DNA of 64,000 nt from CAZTCJ01 sp964612085 (GTDB lineage Bacteria; Pseudomonadota; Alphaproteobacteria; JAJFIK01). Every line of letters begins with the position of its first letter. The stretch's first letter is position 1. The stretch covers positions 1 to 64,000 of the forward strand of contig CAZTCJ010000006.1 in the NCBI GenBank assembly GCA_964612085.1, read 5' to 3'. The translations under genes were made by a program, and so were the position numbers. The notes under the pieces were generated by a model. That model was not told the DNA's origin. It saw only the letters and a program-made list of their open reading frames with translations, and made no database searches. This document shows, in pieces, positions 52,475-61,682 of this stretch.

Positions 52475-54949
52475 TCACGCCGCGTCCGCCACTGTCACAG
52501 GATCTTCGGACCCGCTCACCGGAATGCCGATCCCCGTGGTCGACGGCTGGCCGGTGAGCCGCAGCGCGCCATTGATCAAGGGTGTTTGGTCCACGGACAG
52601 CCCGTAAGATTGGGGGCCTTTGCGCATGTGGTACAGCGTCGAGCCGGCCGACCAGGCGCCCGAAGTCTTGGTCAGAACCACCTGAGAACCCGATATTGCC
52701 GCAGTAAACCCTGACCGGCTGGCCGTGCCGGTGCCCCCGTCATCGACCTCGAAACCGGTCACGGCCGTGGGTGCTGCGGCTGTCAGTGTCAGGCCCGCTG
52801 GGATAGGATCAAACGTCACCGTGATTGTCGTCCGGCCGGCATTGAACACGGCGGACGCCATGGCAACCTCGACCCGGTCCACCCAGCCGTAGTGCCAGGC
52901 CAGGCCGGTCATGAACAGTTCTGACAACCATGGCACGCCGTCGGTGGCCGCCGCGTCCTGGTGCACGGGCCCATCCGGCTCGATGCGGTGAATGGTCGGC
53001 GGGGGCCCGATGGTCCACCCCTGCTCTTCCGCATAAGCCTGTTGCTTCTCCCGGACCACGCCGACCTGATCCTCGTTGTCCGTGTCAAAGGGCCCGTCAT
53101 CGGTGGCGCTGTCACCGGTCTTCAGCCGGCGCCGCGTCACCGGCATGAATAGCACATCAAAATTGTCAAACAGGTCGGCGATGGACCGCCCCGTCTCGGC
53201 CAACGGGCTCGGGTTGGCGGACTGCAAGCTGGATCCGCCGGGCGCCCCGGCGCTGCCATAGATCGTGGCCGACATGATGTCTGCTTGGTCGGATCTGCCG
53301 ATGATTGAGCCGGACCACAACCACGCGATCACAGCGTTGTCATCGCCCCAGGCGGTCACATTGTCCACCACAGTGGACCACAGGCGCCAGTCCTCGCGAT
53401 TGTTCTGCGCTGTCTTCGTCGCATCGTCGGCAATCATCTGAAGCGGGTTCGAACCGCTTTCAGCCAGCGAGCAGATCATCACCGGCGCCTTGCCGCGCGC
53501 CGTGTACAGATTGAGTTGATCGACCATGGTCGCAAGGCCGTCGCTGCTGTCGGACGCCAGGCCAGCGATCTCAATGGCCCGGCGGGTGTAGACGTCCTGC
53601 CCGCTGCTGTTCCGGTAATTTCCAGCGAAGTAGACGTTCCCCGTGAAGGATGCGGGCGCCAAATCCAGGTCTTGCGTGGTCAATGCAAGCTGAAAATTGG
53701 ACTGGCCCATGAGATAGATTTTCGGCCCGACGCCAAACGGCTCATGTAGCGCCGTCACCGTGTTGTCCGGATCGGCAGCGAGGCGAGCCAAGGCCTTGCA
53801 CATGCCCCCCGTCGTGATCGGCAGATCGATCGTCGTGCTCCAGGCGCCGCCCGCGATGGATCCGGCGGATGTCCAATCCTGAAGCACGACACCATCGTCG
53901 GCTTGATAGACCAGAACCTCGACCGTGCCTGTCGTTCCCGACGAGGCTCGCCCCGATAGCGTCACCGGCACGGTCGACTGGCTCGGCAAAATGCCCCACA
54001 CCGGCCAGGGCATAGCATCCCATGACAGCCCCGTGGCCGCCGGATGGATGTGCGAGCCTTTGAAGATTGTCGATCCAGTTATAGTCACCATGGCGCTTGC
54101 TGTGTCGCCGCTGGACTGGCTGTCCAGGCCACCGCCGTCCCCGTCAGGCGTGCGGTATAGCATGACATTGGCGGCAGAAAACCGGTCAAGCGGATCGGCG
54201 CCCTGCGCAATGGCGGCCCAGTCCGCATCCGCGGCGCTTTCGGCGGCTGATACCGCGCCGAAAAATCCCAGCTCACCACCCCATCCGGCAAAGCCAGACG
54301 TCGCGCCATCGCCCAGGACGATAAGCTCATCATCGGGTAGCGATGCGCCAATTACGAAGGGGTTGACAATTCGATCTAGCTGCTTGAACCCGGTCTCAAC
54401 CGCCGGCGTCCCGGCATGCTTGGTTCCATCGGTGCCGTACCAATCAATAGCAAAACTGTCCCCAGACCGATGAACAACAAAAAGCGCGTCATCCTCATCC
54501 CAGATGTCGCTCCAGATTTCAACGGGACTGCCCGGACTGGCGCCGCCACCGCGCATGAACAAGGAAAAGCGATTGCGCTCCGCAGAGTCAAAATGCGTGT
54601 CGCCTTGAAAACGCAGATTAAACCGGCGCGGACCATCTGCAGTGTCCCCGGTCAAGCCGTACCGAATGTTCCGCCCGCGTTTCAAAATCGGGAACCGGAC
54701 GAAAAAGAACCAAGCCTCGCCATCAGCCAGCGGCTTTGGCAAGGCGGCCTCTTGTCCGTCCGGAAATTTGTATGCCCCGGCATAATCGGACAGAACAAGC
54801 GTGTCGGCCGCCTTGCTGTCTTCCATGTTGAAATCTGGGAAAAGGGCCGCGCCGGAAGGAACACTTGCCAACGCGATTTGCCGCGCAGGGGGGATACTCG
54901 AAAAATCAGCCGCCGTCTCATTGATAATGGTTCGGAACGGATGGCGCAT
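52475..54949 (-). CDS. Phage-like SGNH/sialate-esterase-like protein
   Basis: An 824-residue protein that stands alone. The N-terminal half is beta-rich with Gly/Asp/Trp (GEAWFFFVRFPILKRGR; NLRFQGDTHFDSAER), like a tail-spike or LamG-type sandwich; the middle carries Ig/FN3-like strands; near residue 414 is an SGNH-esterase block I motif (GPKIYLMGQSNF). A later DGVPWLSELF near 668 could hold the acidic residue but no clear His of block V follows. The C-terminal 150 residues look like bacteriophage tail domains. GGGAG precedes the ATG at 54949. It is probably a phage or moron-derived gene; function uncertain. Confidence 0.6.
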   Translation of the reverse strand: MRHPFRTIINETAADFSSIPPARQIALASVPSGAALFPDFNMEDSKAADTLVLSDYAGAYKFPDGQEAALPKPLADGEAWFFFVRFPILKRGRNIRYGLTGDTADGPRRFNLRFQGDTHFDSAERNRFSLFMRGGGASPGSPVEIWSDIWDEDDALFVVHRSGDSFAIDWYGTDGTKHAGTPAVETGFKQLDRIVNPFVIGASLPDDELIVLGDGATSGFAGWGGELGFFGAVSAAESAADADWAAIAQGADPLDRFSAANVMLYRTPDGDGGGLDSQSSGDTASAMVTITGSTIFKGSHIHPAATGLSWDAMPWPVWGILPSQSTVPVTLSGRASSGTTGTVEVLVYQADDGVVLQDWTSAGSIAGGAWSTTIDLPITTGGMCKALARLAADPDNTVTALHEPFGVGPKIYLMGQSNFQLALTTQDLDLAPASFTGNVYFAGNYRNSSGQDVYTRRAIEIAGLASDSSDGLATMVDQLNLYTARGKAPVMICSLAESGSNPLQMIADDATKTAQNNREDWRLWSTVVDNVTAWGDDNAVIAWLWSGSIIGRSDQADIMSATIYGSAGAPGGSSLQSANPSPLAETGRSIADLFDNFDVLFMPVTRRRLKTGDSATDDGPFDTDNEDQVGVVREKQQAYAEEQGWTIGPPPTIHRIEPDGPVHQDAAATDGVPWLSELFMTGLAWHYGWVDRVEVAMASAVFNAGRTTITVTFDPIPAGLTLTAAAPTAVTGFEVDDGGTGTASRSGFTAAISGSQVVLTKTSGAWSAGSTLYHMRKGPQSYGLSVDQTPLINGALRLTGQPSTTGIGIPVSGSEDPVTVADAA

Positions 54950-54964
54950 TGATGCTCCCACACG

Positions 54965-54996
54965 AAAAAAGCCGCCGCGGACGATCCGCGACGGCT
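54965..54996 (-). terminator. Rho-independent terminator just before the phage-like gene
   Basis: On the minus strand AGCCGTCGCGGA (54996-54985), loop TCG, and TCCGCGGCGGCT (54981-54970) pair at 11 of 12 positions, followed by a T-run from the adjoining A6 (54965-54970). It lies only about 20 bases before the start of the phage-like gene, so it separates that gene from upstream minus-strand transcription. Confidence 0.8.
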
Positions 54997-55117
54997 GGTG
55001 TAGTTTTCTCAACTGTATACAGAGTATGCGGAAAAAGGGTTCCGTGTCAAGATGAAACTCAGGTTCCCGTAAAGGCTGTGCCCGCGTCCCCCATAAAAGA
55101 CACCTTTGCGGGCCCGG

Positions 55118-57298
55118 TCAGCCGAAACCGCGCAAGAAGTCGATATTGTCGATCAGATCCGGAAAATCGATCAGCGGATTGCGATTGCCCTGGGCTTTCT
55201 CGATCTCGGCATTCCGATGCAACTCGTAAAGGTCGACTTTCTGGGCCCGGTGCCAGCGCTTGAGGGTGTCCAGGCGGTCCGGCTGGAACTCCCGGCCCGC
55301 GTCGCCGATCTTTCCGGGATAGCGCAGCAGGAAGTACAGGGTCGCCCGCGCGACAACGCCGTGATTGTACGACGGCTCGAACTTGTTGCCGACCTTGCGC
55401 CCGCAATCGCCCCGTTCGGATTCCATGAACGGATCGAAGTCGAAAAACGGAATGTTGCCGCGGAAACTGTTACACCGGCTTTCACAGGCGAACAGATGGT
55501 GCATATCTGCGCGCATGGGCTGGGCCTTGCCGAACCAGGACTGGGGCACCACGTGCTCGCAATTGTGGCTGCCGGGAATGGCCTCCAGGGTATCGGCGTC
55601 GTCCACGTCCCGCTCGTCATCGTCGGAAATCCAACGCTCCAGGTCAGCCACGGACAGGCTTTCGAGGGCACCGCCGCGGCGCCGGGCCAGAGCTTCGAGT
55701 TCGCGCCTGATCACCGGCTGCGCGCCCATCTCGTCATCGGAATAGATGCTGAACAGTTCGAGATTATGCGGACGCAGATCGATCCAGGGATAAAGGTGCT
55801 TCAGCCGGGCCGTCTTGTAGGACAGTTTCTTCGTGTGCGTTCGGATCAGAAGCTGACTCAAGGCATCGAACAGGCTCGCCGGGTCGCTGTCGAGATCGAC
55901 GCCCGCATAATAGGCGTCCCGCTGGCGGCGATCCTCCTCCCTGTCGTAATAGGCGCGGCCCGCCGGACCCCGTTCCTCGACAAGCGTGCGGGCCAGACTG
56001 TCCGCCGGCGTTGCAGTACCGCCCTGCGGGCCGGTGTGGGAGGCCGAGGTGACAGATCCGGACAGCCGGGAGGCGGCGTTCGTGGGAGGCGGTGGCAAGG
56101 CAGCCTGGACCGGCGGTCCGGACGGCAGAGGCAAAGGAGCGGGCGTCGGCGCCGTGGCCGGCGTACCAACCGGGGTGATCGTCACTTTGAAATACAAGGC
56201 CATTTCATTTCGTCCGTCTGCGGCCATGGGAACCTCGGTGCCATCGAAAGGGGAAAGGCCGGAGGGCCGGGGCGACTCCGGCGCCATGAACGCGTCCCCG
56301 TACAGGGCCCGTTCGGCAGGATCCATCGGTATGCTGTCCAGATGCGCCACGATGCGACTGATCCGGATGCCCTCATTAGCCACCCAGACCACATCGTCAA
56401 GGCCTTCTTCCGTGCCGTCCCAGACCCCGCCGCCGCGGGTGATGAAGTCTCCGGCGGCGTTCGTCTTGGGCACGCCCGAATGATGCAGGGCGGCGAGATC
56501 CCAATCGTCATTGCACACCGGCGCGCCGGACGACCCCTGGAGCGTGTCGGCCCTGTAATGGACGACATTACCCACCACATCGACGACCGGGTTCTCCCGG
56601 ATCGCGATCTGCATCGGCCCGCCTTCGGGATGCTGGATCAGGTTGACGGGCTCGCCCACCAGGATCTTGCCGGACTCCCGGATCAGCGGCAGCCATCCCC
56701 GCCCCGCAAGGCTGCCCCCATCGGACGCCTGGGGGTGGACCGCCACAAGGGTGAAGTCCAGGACCTCATCGGTGAAAAAGAATGTAGTCGGATCGAATGT
56801 GAAGGTCGTTGGCACACCGATGGATCCGTCCCGGTGCTGAATGAAATCGAATTCTACGACGGAATTGGCTGCTGACGTCGCATCGCCCAGCACATGGTTG
56901 TTGGTCATCATCAGGCGCGGCGACACCAGAAAGCCCGTGCCGAAGCCTTCCGCCCGTGCGCCTGCCCCGCGCAGGACGATGCGCCCGACCATGCGGGAGG
57001 TGCGGGCCCCGCCGGTCAGGAAATCCACCGCCTGGATCTGACTGGTCTTCAGGATGCGCTCGAGCATCAATCCGCTGCCTGCGGACCGGGTGCTGTCGGC
57101 ATCGATCACCGCGTCCACGGCAGCGCTGGGCAGGCCTTTGCGGGCAAGACGATTGCGGATGCGGCCGGCGTCCTCCGCATCCGTCCAGTCGCCCTGGCGG
57201 ATCAGCGTGTCCTTCTTGTTGCGCACGGGCTCGCGCTGTTCGTAGCGCTCTGCGGCGGCCCGCCACAGGGCCCGCCGCCGTTCAAGGATCACGCCCAT
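55118..57298 (-). CDS. Trypsin-like serine protease fused to an endonuclease I domain
   Basis: A 726-residue fusion. An N-terminal helical domain of about 100 residues (unassigned) is followed by a trypsin-like peptidase: GTGFLVSPRLMMTNNHVL with His135, LDFTLVAV with Asp181, LQGSSGAPVCN with Ser257, so the triad is complete. A Pro/Ala linker (about 375-440) leads to an endonuclease I (EndA/NucM type) domain: NCEHVVPQSWF with His582, RADMHHLFACESRCNSFRGN, and AQGNRNPLIDFPDLI near the end. No signal peptide, so it is likely cytosolic. AAGGAG precedes the ATG. It may be an effector whose nuclease is controlled by proteolysis; function is inference. Confidence 0.85.
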   Translation of the reverse strand: MGVILERRRALWRAAAERYEQREPVRNKKDTLIRQGDWTDAEDAGRIRNRLARKGLPSAAVDAVIDADSTRSAGSGLMLERILKTSQIQAVDFLTGGARTSRMVGRIVLRGAGARAEGFGTGFLVSPRLMMTNNHVLGDATSAANSVVEFDFIQHRDGSIGVPTTFTFDPTTFFFTDEVLDFTLVAVHPQASDGGSLAGRGWLPLIRESGKILVGEPVNLIQHPEGGPMQIAIRENPVVDVVGNVVHYRADTLQGSSGAPVCNDDWDLAALHHSGVPKTNAAGDFITRGGGVWDGTEEGLDDVVWVANEGIRISRIVAHLDSIPMDPAERALYGDAFMAPESPRPSGLSPFDGTEVPMAADGRNEMALYFKVTITPVGTPATAPTPAPLPLPSGPPVQAALPPPPTNAASRLSGSVTSASHTGPQGGTATPADSLARTLVEERGPAGRAYYDREEDRRQRDAYYAGVDLDSDPASLFDALSQLLIRTHTKKLSYKTARLKHLYPWIDLRPHNLELFSIYSDDEMGAQPVIRRELEALARRRGGALESLSVADLERWISDDDERDVDDADTLEAIPGSHNCEHVVPQSWFGKAQPMRADMHHLFACESRCNSFRGNIPFFDFDPFMESERGDCGRKVGNKFEPSYNHGVVARATLYFLLRYPGKIGDAGREFQPDRLDTLKRWHRAQKVDLYELHRNAEIEKAQGNRNPLIDFPDLIDNIDFLRGFG

Positions 57299-57414
57299 GG
57301 GTGCTCTCGCTCCTTACGGGACCAGGTGAGGAAGGGGTGTGCGCGAGCCTACTCCCTTCCCCGCAGAGCAGGCACCGGGCATCGGAGGGACTGCCTTGGG
57401 GGTATGCCCGGCGG

Positions 57415-58383
57415 TCAGCCCTCTTCTACCCAGACCTTAATGATCTGGTGGGCGATGGCCATGCGGGGGGGCACCCAGAAAGAGCCGTCCCCTTCGCCTT
57501 TCAGGGCCCGGCGCACGGCATCCCGGGTGAACCAGCGGGCCTCCGCGATTTCGTCGCCGTCGATGGCAATGTCCTCGCTTTCGGCGTCGCACAGGCAGCC
57601 GATCATCAGGGACGAGGGATAGGGCCAGGGCTGGGTGGACAAAAAGCGCACGGCACTGGTGGCGACGCCGGTTTCCTCCATCACCTCCCGGCGCACGGCA
57701 TCCTCGATGGTCTCGCCCGGCTCGATAAAACCGGCCAGGGCCGAAAACATGCCCCGGGGAAAGCGCGGGCCGCGCCCCAGAAGGCAGGTGTCACCGCGCA
57801 CGGGCAGCATGATGACCACCGGGTCCGTGCGCGGAAAATGCTGGGCGCCGCAGGATGGGCAGTCCCGGCGGTAACCCGCCTCGACAAACCGGGTGGGCGC
57901 CCCGCAATTGGCGCAAAAGCGATGCCGGGCGTGCCAGTCAACCAGGCTTTTCGCCTGGGCGAGGATCGCCGCGTCACCGGGGCGCAGGCGCATGGCGATG
58001 TCCCGCAGTTCCACGAAGCTGCCGAGCCCCGCAAGGGGCCCCTCCTGTTCCGGATCGGCCTCGGGCCTCAGTTCCAGCGCAAAATAAGCAATGTCCCGCT
58101 CCTGATCGAGCCCGAGAAACACCGTCACGGGCTCCGCCGCCACGAGACCTTCAAGGGCGCCCGGGCGCAGCCAGCCCACGTCGGTTGGACGCTCCCGGTC
58201 CCGGGACGGAATCACCATGGGCTTGAGGCGCCAGAGGGGGACGATCAGCGTGGACGGGTCCGCGAGCCGCGCTTTGAGCCAAGCCTCGTCCTTTCGAAGA
58301 TGGGCCGCCCGGTCGAGCGGGTTGTTGGCGAAAGTGTTCGGGTTCTCCAGCATAATGCCGGATGCGGGGGTCGTGGGTGCCAT
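57415..58383 (-). CDS. nudC: NADH pyrophosphatase (NudC)
   Basis: Nudix enzyme that hydrolyses NADH and removes NAD caps from RNA. The 322-residue protein has a zinc ribbon (FCANCGAPTRFVEAGYRRDCPSCG, in part), the Nudix box AGFIEPGETIEDAVRREVMEETG (in part), and the NADH-pyrophosphatase signature QPWPYPSSLMIG just after it (SQPWPFPxS type). The ATG at 58383 follows AGGAG; an in-frame start at 58479 is less likely. It diverges from the SRP RNA and dnaX. Confidence 0.94.
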   Translation of the reverse strand: MAPTTPASGIMLENPNTFANNPLDRAAHLRKDEAWLKARLADPSTLIVPLWRLKPMVIPSRDRERPTDVGWLRPGALEGLVAAEPVTVFLGLDQERDIAYFALELRPEADPEQEGPLAGLGSFVELRDIAMRLRPGDAAILAQAKSLVDWHARHRFCANCGAPTRFVEAGYRRDCPSCGAQHFPRTDPVVIMLPVRGDTCLLGRGPRFPRGMFSALAGFIEPGETIEDAVRREVMEETGVATSAVRFLSTQPWPYPSSLMIGCLCDAESEDIAIDGDEIAEARWFTRDAVRRALKGEGDGSFWVPPRMAIAHQIIKVWVEEG

Positions 58384-58510
58384 GGAGCACTCCTGGCCTT
58401 TTGGGGAACGGATATTGAAAGGGGCGGAACGCCGGGTCCGGTGACGTTTTGCCATCAATGGCGGCCGTGCGGGTTGCAAGGCCCTTGGCTTCTCCTGATA
58501 TAGTCGGCTC

Positions 58511-58604
58511 GGGAGGTTGGCTCGGACGTGTCACTCGCCAACCCGGTCAGGTCCGGAAGGAAGCAGCCGTAACGAGACCGGCGCGGGTCGCTGTCCAATC
58601 TCCC
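58511..58604 (+). ncRNA. ffs: Signal recognition particle RNA (4.5S type)
   Basis: The universal SRP Alu-free core is present: GGTCAGGTCCGGAAGGAAGC (58545-58564) with CAGCCG after it, the GGAA tetraloop and asymmetric loop that bind Ffh. The ends pair: GGGAGGTTGG (58511-58520) with CCAATCTCCC (58595-58604), closing a hairpin of about 94 bases. It precedes dnaX, as in many alphaproteobacteria. Ends are estimated from base pairing. Confidence 0.93.
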
Positions 58605-58708
58605 ACTTCAATCCGCAACCGGCGGTTCCGTGTTGGGACGGGCCTGGCCTTTCCGGTCTGCATCGCCCCGCCGCCTGCCGGGCGCCGACCGCCGAGCGAT
58701 CATCCCCC

Positions 58709-60640
58709 ATGGCGCCATCCGACCAGCCCTCAGACCCCGCCGTGCAAACGGGCCAGACGGCCCCGCGCTACCAGGTGCTGGCTCGAAAATACCGGCCGCA
58801 GACCTTCACGGATCTGGTGGGCCAGGACGCCATGGTGCGGACCCTGTCGAACGCCTTCGCCTCCGGCCGGGTAGCCCATGGGTTCATTCTCACTGGGGTT
58901 CGCGGGGTGGGCAAGACCACCACGGCCCGGATCATCGCCAAAGGGTTGAATTGCGTCGGTCCGGACGGAACCGGCGGGCCCACGATCACACCGTGTGGCA
59001 CCTGCGAGCCCTGCCGGTCGATCTCCGAGTCCCGCAATATCGACGTGCTGGAAATGGACGCGGCATCGCGCACCGGCATCGACGACATTCGCGAGATCAT
59101 CGAGTCGGTCCGGTATCAGCCGGCCGGCTGCCGCTACAAGATCTATATCATTGACGAAGTGCACATGCTCTCCAAGGCGGCCTTTAACGGCCTGCTGAAG
59201 ACCCTGGAGGAGCCGCCGCCCCATGTGAAATTCATCTTCGCGACCACGGAGATCCGTAAGGTCCCGATTACGGTGCTGTCCCGTTGCCAGCGCTTCGATC
59301 TGCGCCGGATCGAGCCGGAAGCCATGGTCGCCCTCATTCGCAAAGTGGCCGAACAGGAAAGCGCGACGGGGGAGGACGGTGCCCTGGCCCTCCTGGCCCG
59401 GGCGGCGGAAGGCTCGGCGCGGGATGCCATGTCCCTGCTCGACCAGGCCATCTCCCACGGCGCGGCCGGGGAGGACGGCCGGGTGCAGATCACCCAGGAC
59501 GGTGTGCGGGACATGCTGGGCCTTGCGGACCGGGGGCGGGTCCTCGACCTGTTCGAACATCTCATGGAGGGGCGCACGGCCGACGCCCTGGCCGAGTTTC
59601 GCGCGCAATACGACACGGGCGCCGATCCCCTGATGATCCTCAACGATCTCCTTGAGGTCACCCACTGGCTGACCCGGGCGATCATTGTGCCGGGCGCCGC
59701 ACGGGATCCGGCACTGCCCCCGTCGGAACAGGATCGGGGCGAAGCGTTGGCCAAGGACCTCGCCGTCAACACCCTGACCCGCGCCTGGCAGATCCTGCTC
59801 AAGGGACTGAGCGAGGCGGCAAATGCCCCCAACGCCTTTGCCGCGGGGGAGATGGTGTTGATCCGCCTGGGCTTTGCCGCCTCCCTGAAGACACCGGACG
59901 ATCTGCTCAAACTGCTGGGCGAGGATGCGGCGGCGCCCGCGGGCCAACCAGCGCCCCCGGCGTCCATGTCCCAGGGGTCCATGCCCCAGGGATCCATGTC
60001 TCAAGCGACGGTGTCCCAGGCACCGGCTTCCCAGGCCCCTCGATCCCAGGGATCGGGGACCGGCCCGGCGCCCTCTTCTCCCCCGACGGCACGGGCCAGC
60101 GGCAACGGACCCGTCAGGAGCGCCGCACCGCAGCCGGCTTACGCGCCGATGCCAGCGACTGAAAACGCATCCGCCCCCCAAACGCCCATTGCGTCCTTCG
60201 AGGCCCTGGTGGCCGAGGCGGAGCGGCGCAACGAAATCCGTCTTGAGGCGGAACTGCGCCGGCATGTCCATCTGGTGCTTTTCGAGCCCGGGCGCATGGA
60301 GTTCCGCCCCGCCGAAGGGGCGCCCGCGGATCTGAGCGCGCGCGTCGCCGCCGCGCTTCAGGACTGGACGGGGACGCGCTGGATGGTCAGTGTATCCAAC
60401 GCGCAAGGACATCCGACCTTATGGGAAGTAAGCCAGGACGCGGCGCGCGAAGCCCGGCAGGCCCTGCTTGCCCACCCCCTCGTCAAGGCCGCAATGGAGA
60501 GCTTTCCCCGCGCCACACTCGGCGAGGTGAAGGACCTCCACGGGCAAGCCGGCCAGGACGAAAGCGCGCCGGATCTGGACCCGGCAGGCCCCGAATTCGC
60601 CGCCGAGGGCGGCGACGATCCGGATGACGACGATTTCTGA
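58709..60640 (+). CDS. dnaX: DNA polymerase III subunit gamma/tau (DnaX)
   Basis: Clamp-loader ATPase of the replicative polymerase. The 643-residue protein has Walker A in [14 protein letters not shown] (about 65), zinc-binding Cys in GTCEPCRSI, Walker B/DEAH-like [10 protein letters not shown] (about 150), SRC-like sensor [13 protein letters not shown], a low-complexity linker and a C-terminal tau-like domain ending in acidic residues. The linker has near-repeats of [14 protein letters not shown] and SQAPASQAP. No A6G-type slippery site was seen, so a shorter gamma product is not predicted. It starts 104 bases after SRP RNA. Confidence 0.95.
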   Translation: MAPSDQPSDPAVQTGQTAPRYQVLARKYRPQTFTDLVGQDAMVRTLSNAFASGRVAHGFILTGVRGVGKTTTARIIAKGLNCVGPDGTGGPTITPCGTCEPCRSISESRNIDVLEMDAASRTGIDDIREIIESVRYQPAGCRYKIYIIDEVHMLSKAAFNGLLKTLEEPPPHVKFIFATTEIRKVPITVLSRCQRFDLRRIEPEAMVALIRKVAEQESATGEDGALALLARAAEGSARDAMSLLDQAISHGAAGEDGRVQITQDGVRDMLGLADRGRVLDLFEHLMEGRTADALAEFRAQYDTGADPLMILNDLLEVTHWLTRAIIVPGAARDPALPPSEQDRGEALAKDLAVNTLTRAWQILLKGLSEAANAPNAFAAGEMVLIRLGFAASLKTPDDLLKLLGEDAAAPAGQPAPPASMSQGSMPQGSMSQATVSQAPASQAPRSQGSGTGPAPSSPPTARASGNGPVRSAAPQPAYAPMPATENASAPQTPIASFEALVAEAERRNEIRLEAELRRHVHLVLFEPGRMEFRPAEGAPADLSARVAAALQDWTGTRWMVSVSNAQGHPTLWEVSQDAAREARQALLAHPLVKAAMESFPRATLGEVKDLHGQAGQDESAPDLDPAGPEFAAEGGDDPDDDDF

Positions 60641-60665
60641 TCCCTTGCCCCTGGAGAATGCACCC

Positions 60666-60989
60666 ATGAAAAATCTCGGCAACATGCTGAAACAGGCCCA
60701 GGAAATGCAGTCCAAGATGCAGGATATGCAAACCGAACTCGAGGCCATGGAAGTCGAAGGCGCCAGCGGCGGTGGGCTTGTCACCGTCACGCTCACGGGC
60801 AAGGGCGCCATGCGCGGCATCAAGATCGATCCCTCCTTGATGAAGCCGGAGGATGCGGAGGTCCTTGAAGACCTGATCATTGCCGCCCATGCCGATGCAA
60901 AGACCAAGGCCGAGACGGCCATGGCCGAAAAAATGCAGGACCTGACCGGCGGCCTGTCCCTGCCGCCCGGTTTCAAACTGCCGTTCTAA
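60666..60989 (+). CDS. ybaB: YbaB/EbfC nucleoid-associated protein
   Basis: A 107-residue dimeric DNA-binding protein. The pattern [43 protein letters not shown] (in part) and [21 protein letters not shown] is diagnostic. The ATG at 60666 follows GGAG by 9 bases. It lies 25 bases after dnaX and 45 before recR, the conserved dnaX-ybaB-recR operon. Confidence 0.96.
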   Translation: MKNLGNMLKQAQEMQSKMQDMQTELEAMEVEGASGGGLVTVTLTGKGAMRGIKIDPSLMKPEDAEVLEDLIIAAHADAKTKAETAMAEKMQDLTGGLSLPPGFKLPF

Positions 60990-61034
60990 GGTGAACGATG
61001 CGATGGGTCTGAAGTGCCTCGCGGAGGTTCGGCC

Positions 61035-61652
61035 ATGACCGCTGACAGGAGCCAGACCGCGGAAATCGACCGCCTGATCACGCTTCTGGCGCGCCTTCCC
61101 GGTCTCGGCCCCCGCTCGGCCCGGCGCGCTGCCCTGCACCTCATCACGCACCGCGAAACGAGCCTTGCCCCCCTGGCCCAGGCCCTGAGCGACGCGGCCG
61201 CCGCGATCCGCGTCTGCGGCACCTGTGGCAGTGTGGATGCCTGCGACCCCTGCTGTATCTGCAGCGATCCGCACCGGGAGGAATCGAGCCTGTGCGTGGT
61301 GGAGCAGGTGGGCGATGTCTGGGCCTTCGAACGGGCCAAGGCGTATCAGGGGCGATACCATGTTCTGGGCGGCACCCTGTCCGCCCTTGACGGGGTGGGC
61401 CCGGACGATCTATCCATCATGACCCTGGTGCGCCGGGCCATGGATCCGTCCGTGAGCGAAGTGATCCTGGCCCTCGATGCCACCGTAGACGGTCAGACGA
61501 CGGCCCATTACATCAGCGAGCAACTGGGCGACGCGAATGTCACCATCACGCGCCTCGCCCATGGCGTGCCGGTCGGCGGCGACCTTGACTATCTCGACGA
61601 CGGCACCTTGACGGCGGCCTTGCGCGCGCGGCGCTCGCTCGGCGCCGAGTGA
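61035..61652 (+). CDS. recR: Recombination protein RecR
   Basis: Gap-repair protein that with RecO and RecF loads RecA. The 205-residue protein has an N-terminal helix-hairpin-helix ([19 protein letters not shown]), a four-cysteine zinc finger ([20 protein letters not shown]) and a Toprim domain ([33 protein letters not shown]). The ATG at 61035 has GGAGG upstream. Last gene of the dnaX operon. Confidence 0.96.
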   Translation: MTADRSQTAEIDRLITLLARLPGLGPRSARRAALHLITHRETSLAPLAQALSDAAAAIRVCGTCGSVDACDPCCICSDPHREESSLCVVEQVGDVWAFERAKAYQGRYHVLGGTLSALDGVGPDDLSIMTLVRRAMDPSVSEVILALDATVDGQTTAHYISEQLGDANVTITRLAHGVPVGGDLDYLDDGTLTAALRARRSLGAE

Positions 61653-61682
61653 TTGCCGTGCGCGAAAGGCCGCCCGGGGAGC

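Noticed and set aside
52410..52607. 65-codon plus-strand frame with a GGGAGG before its ATG
   Set aside because: Overlaps the 3' end of the phage-like gene, has no motif, and is too short to support; could be a truncated gene start but evidence is lacking.
55106..56875. 589-codon plus-strand frame over the protease-nuclease gene
   Set aside because: Minus strand shows full catalytic motifs of two families; the plus frame reads as low-complexity.
59900..60070. dnaX programmed frameshift for gamma
   Set aside because: No A-AAA-AAG type slippery site or strong stem was found by eye.
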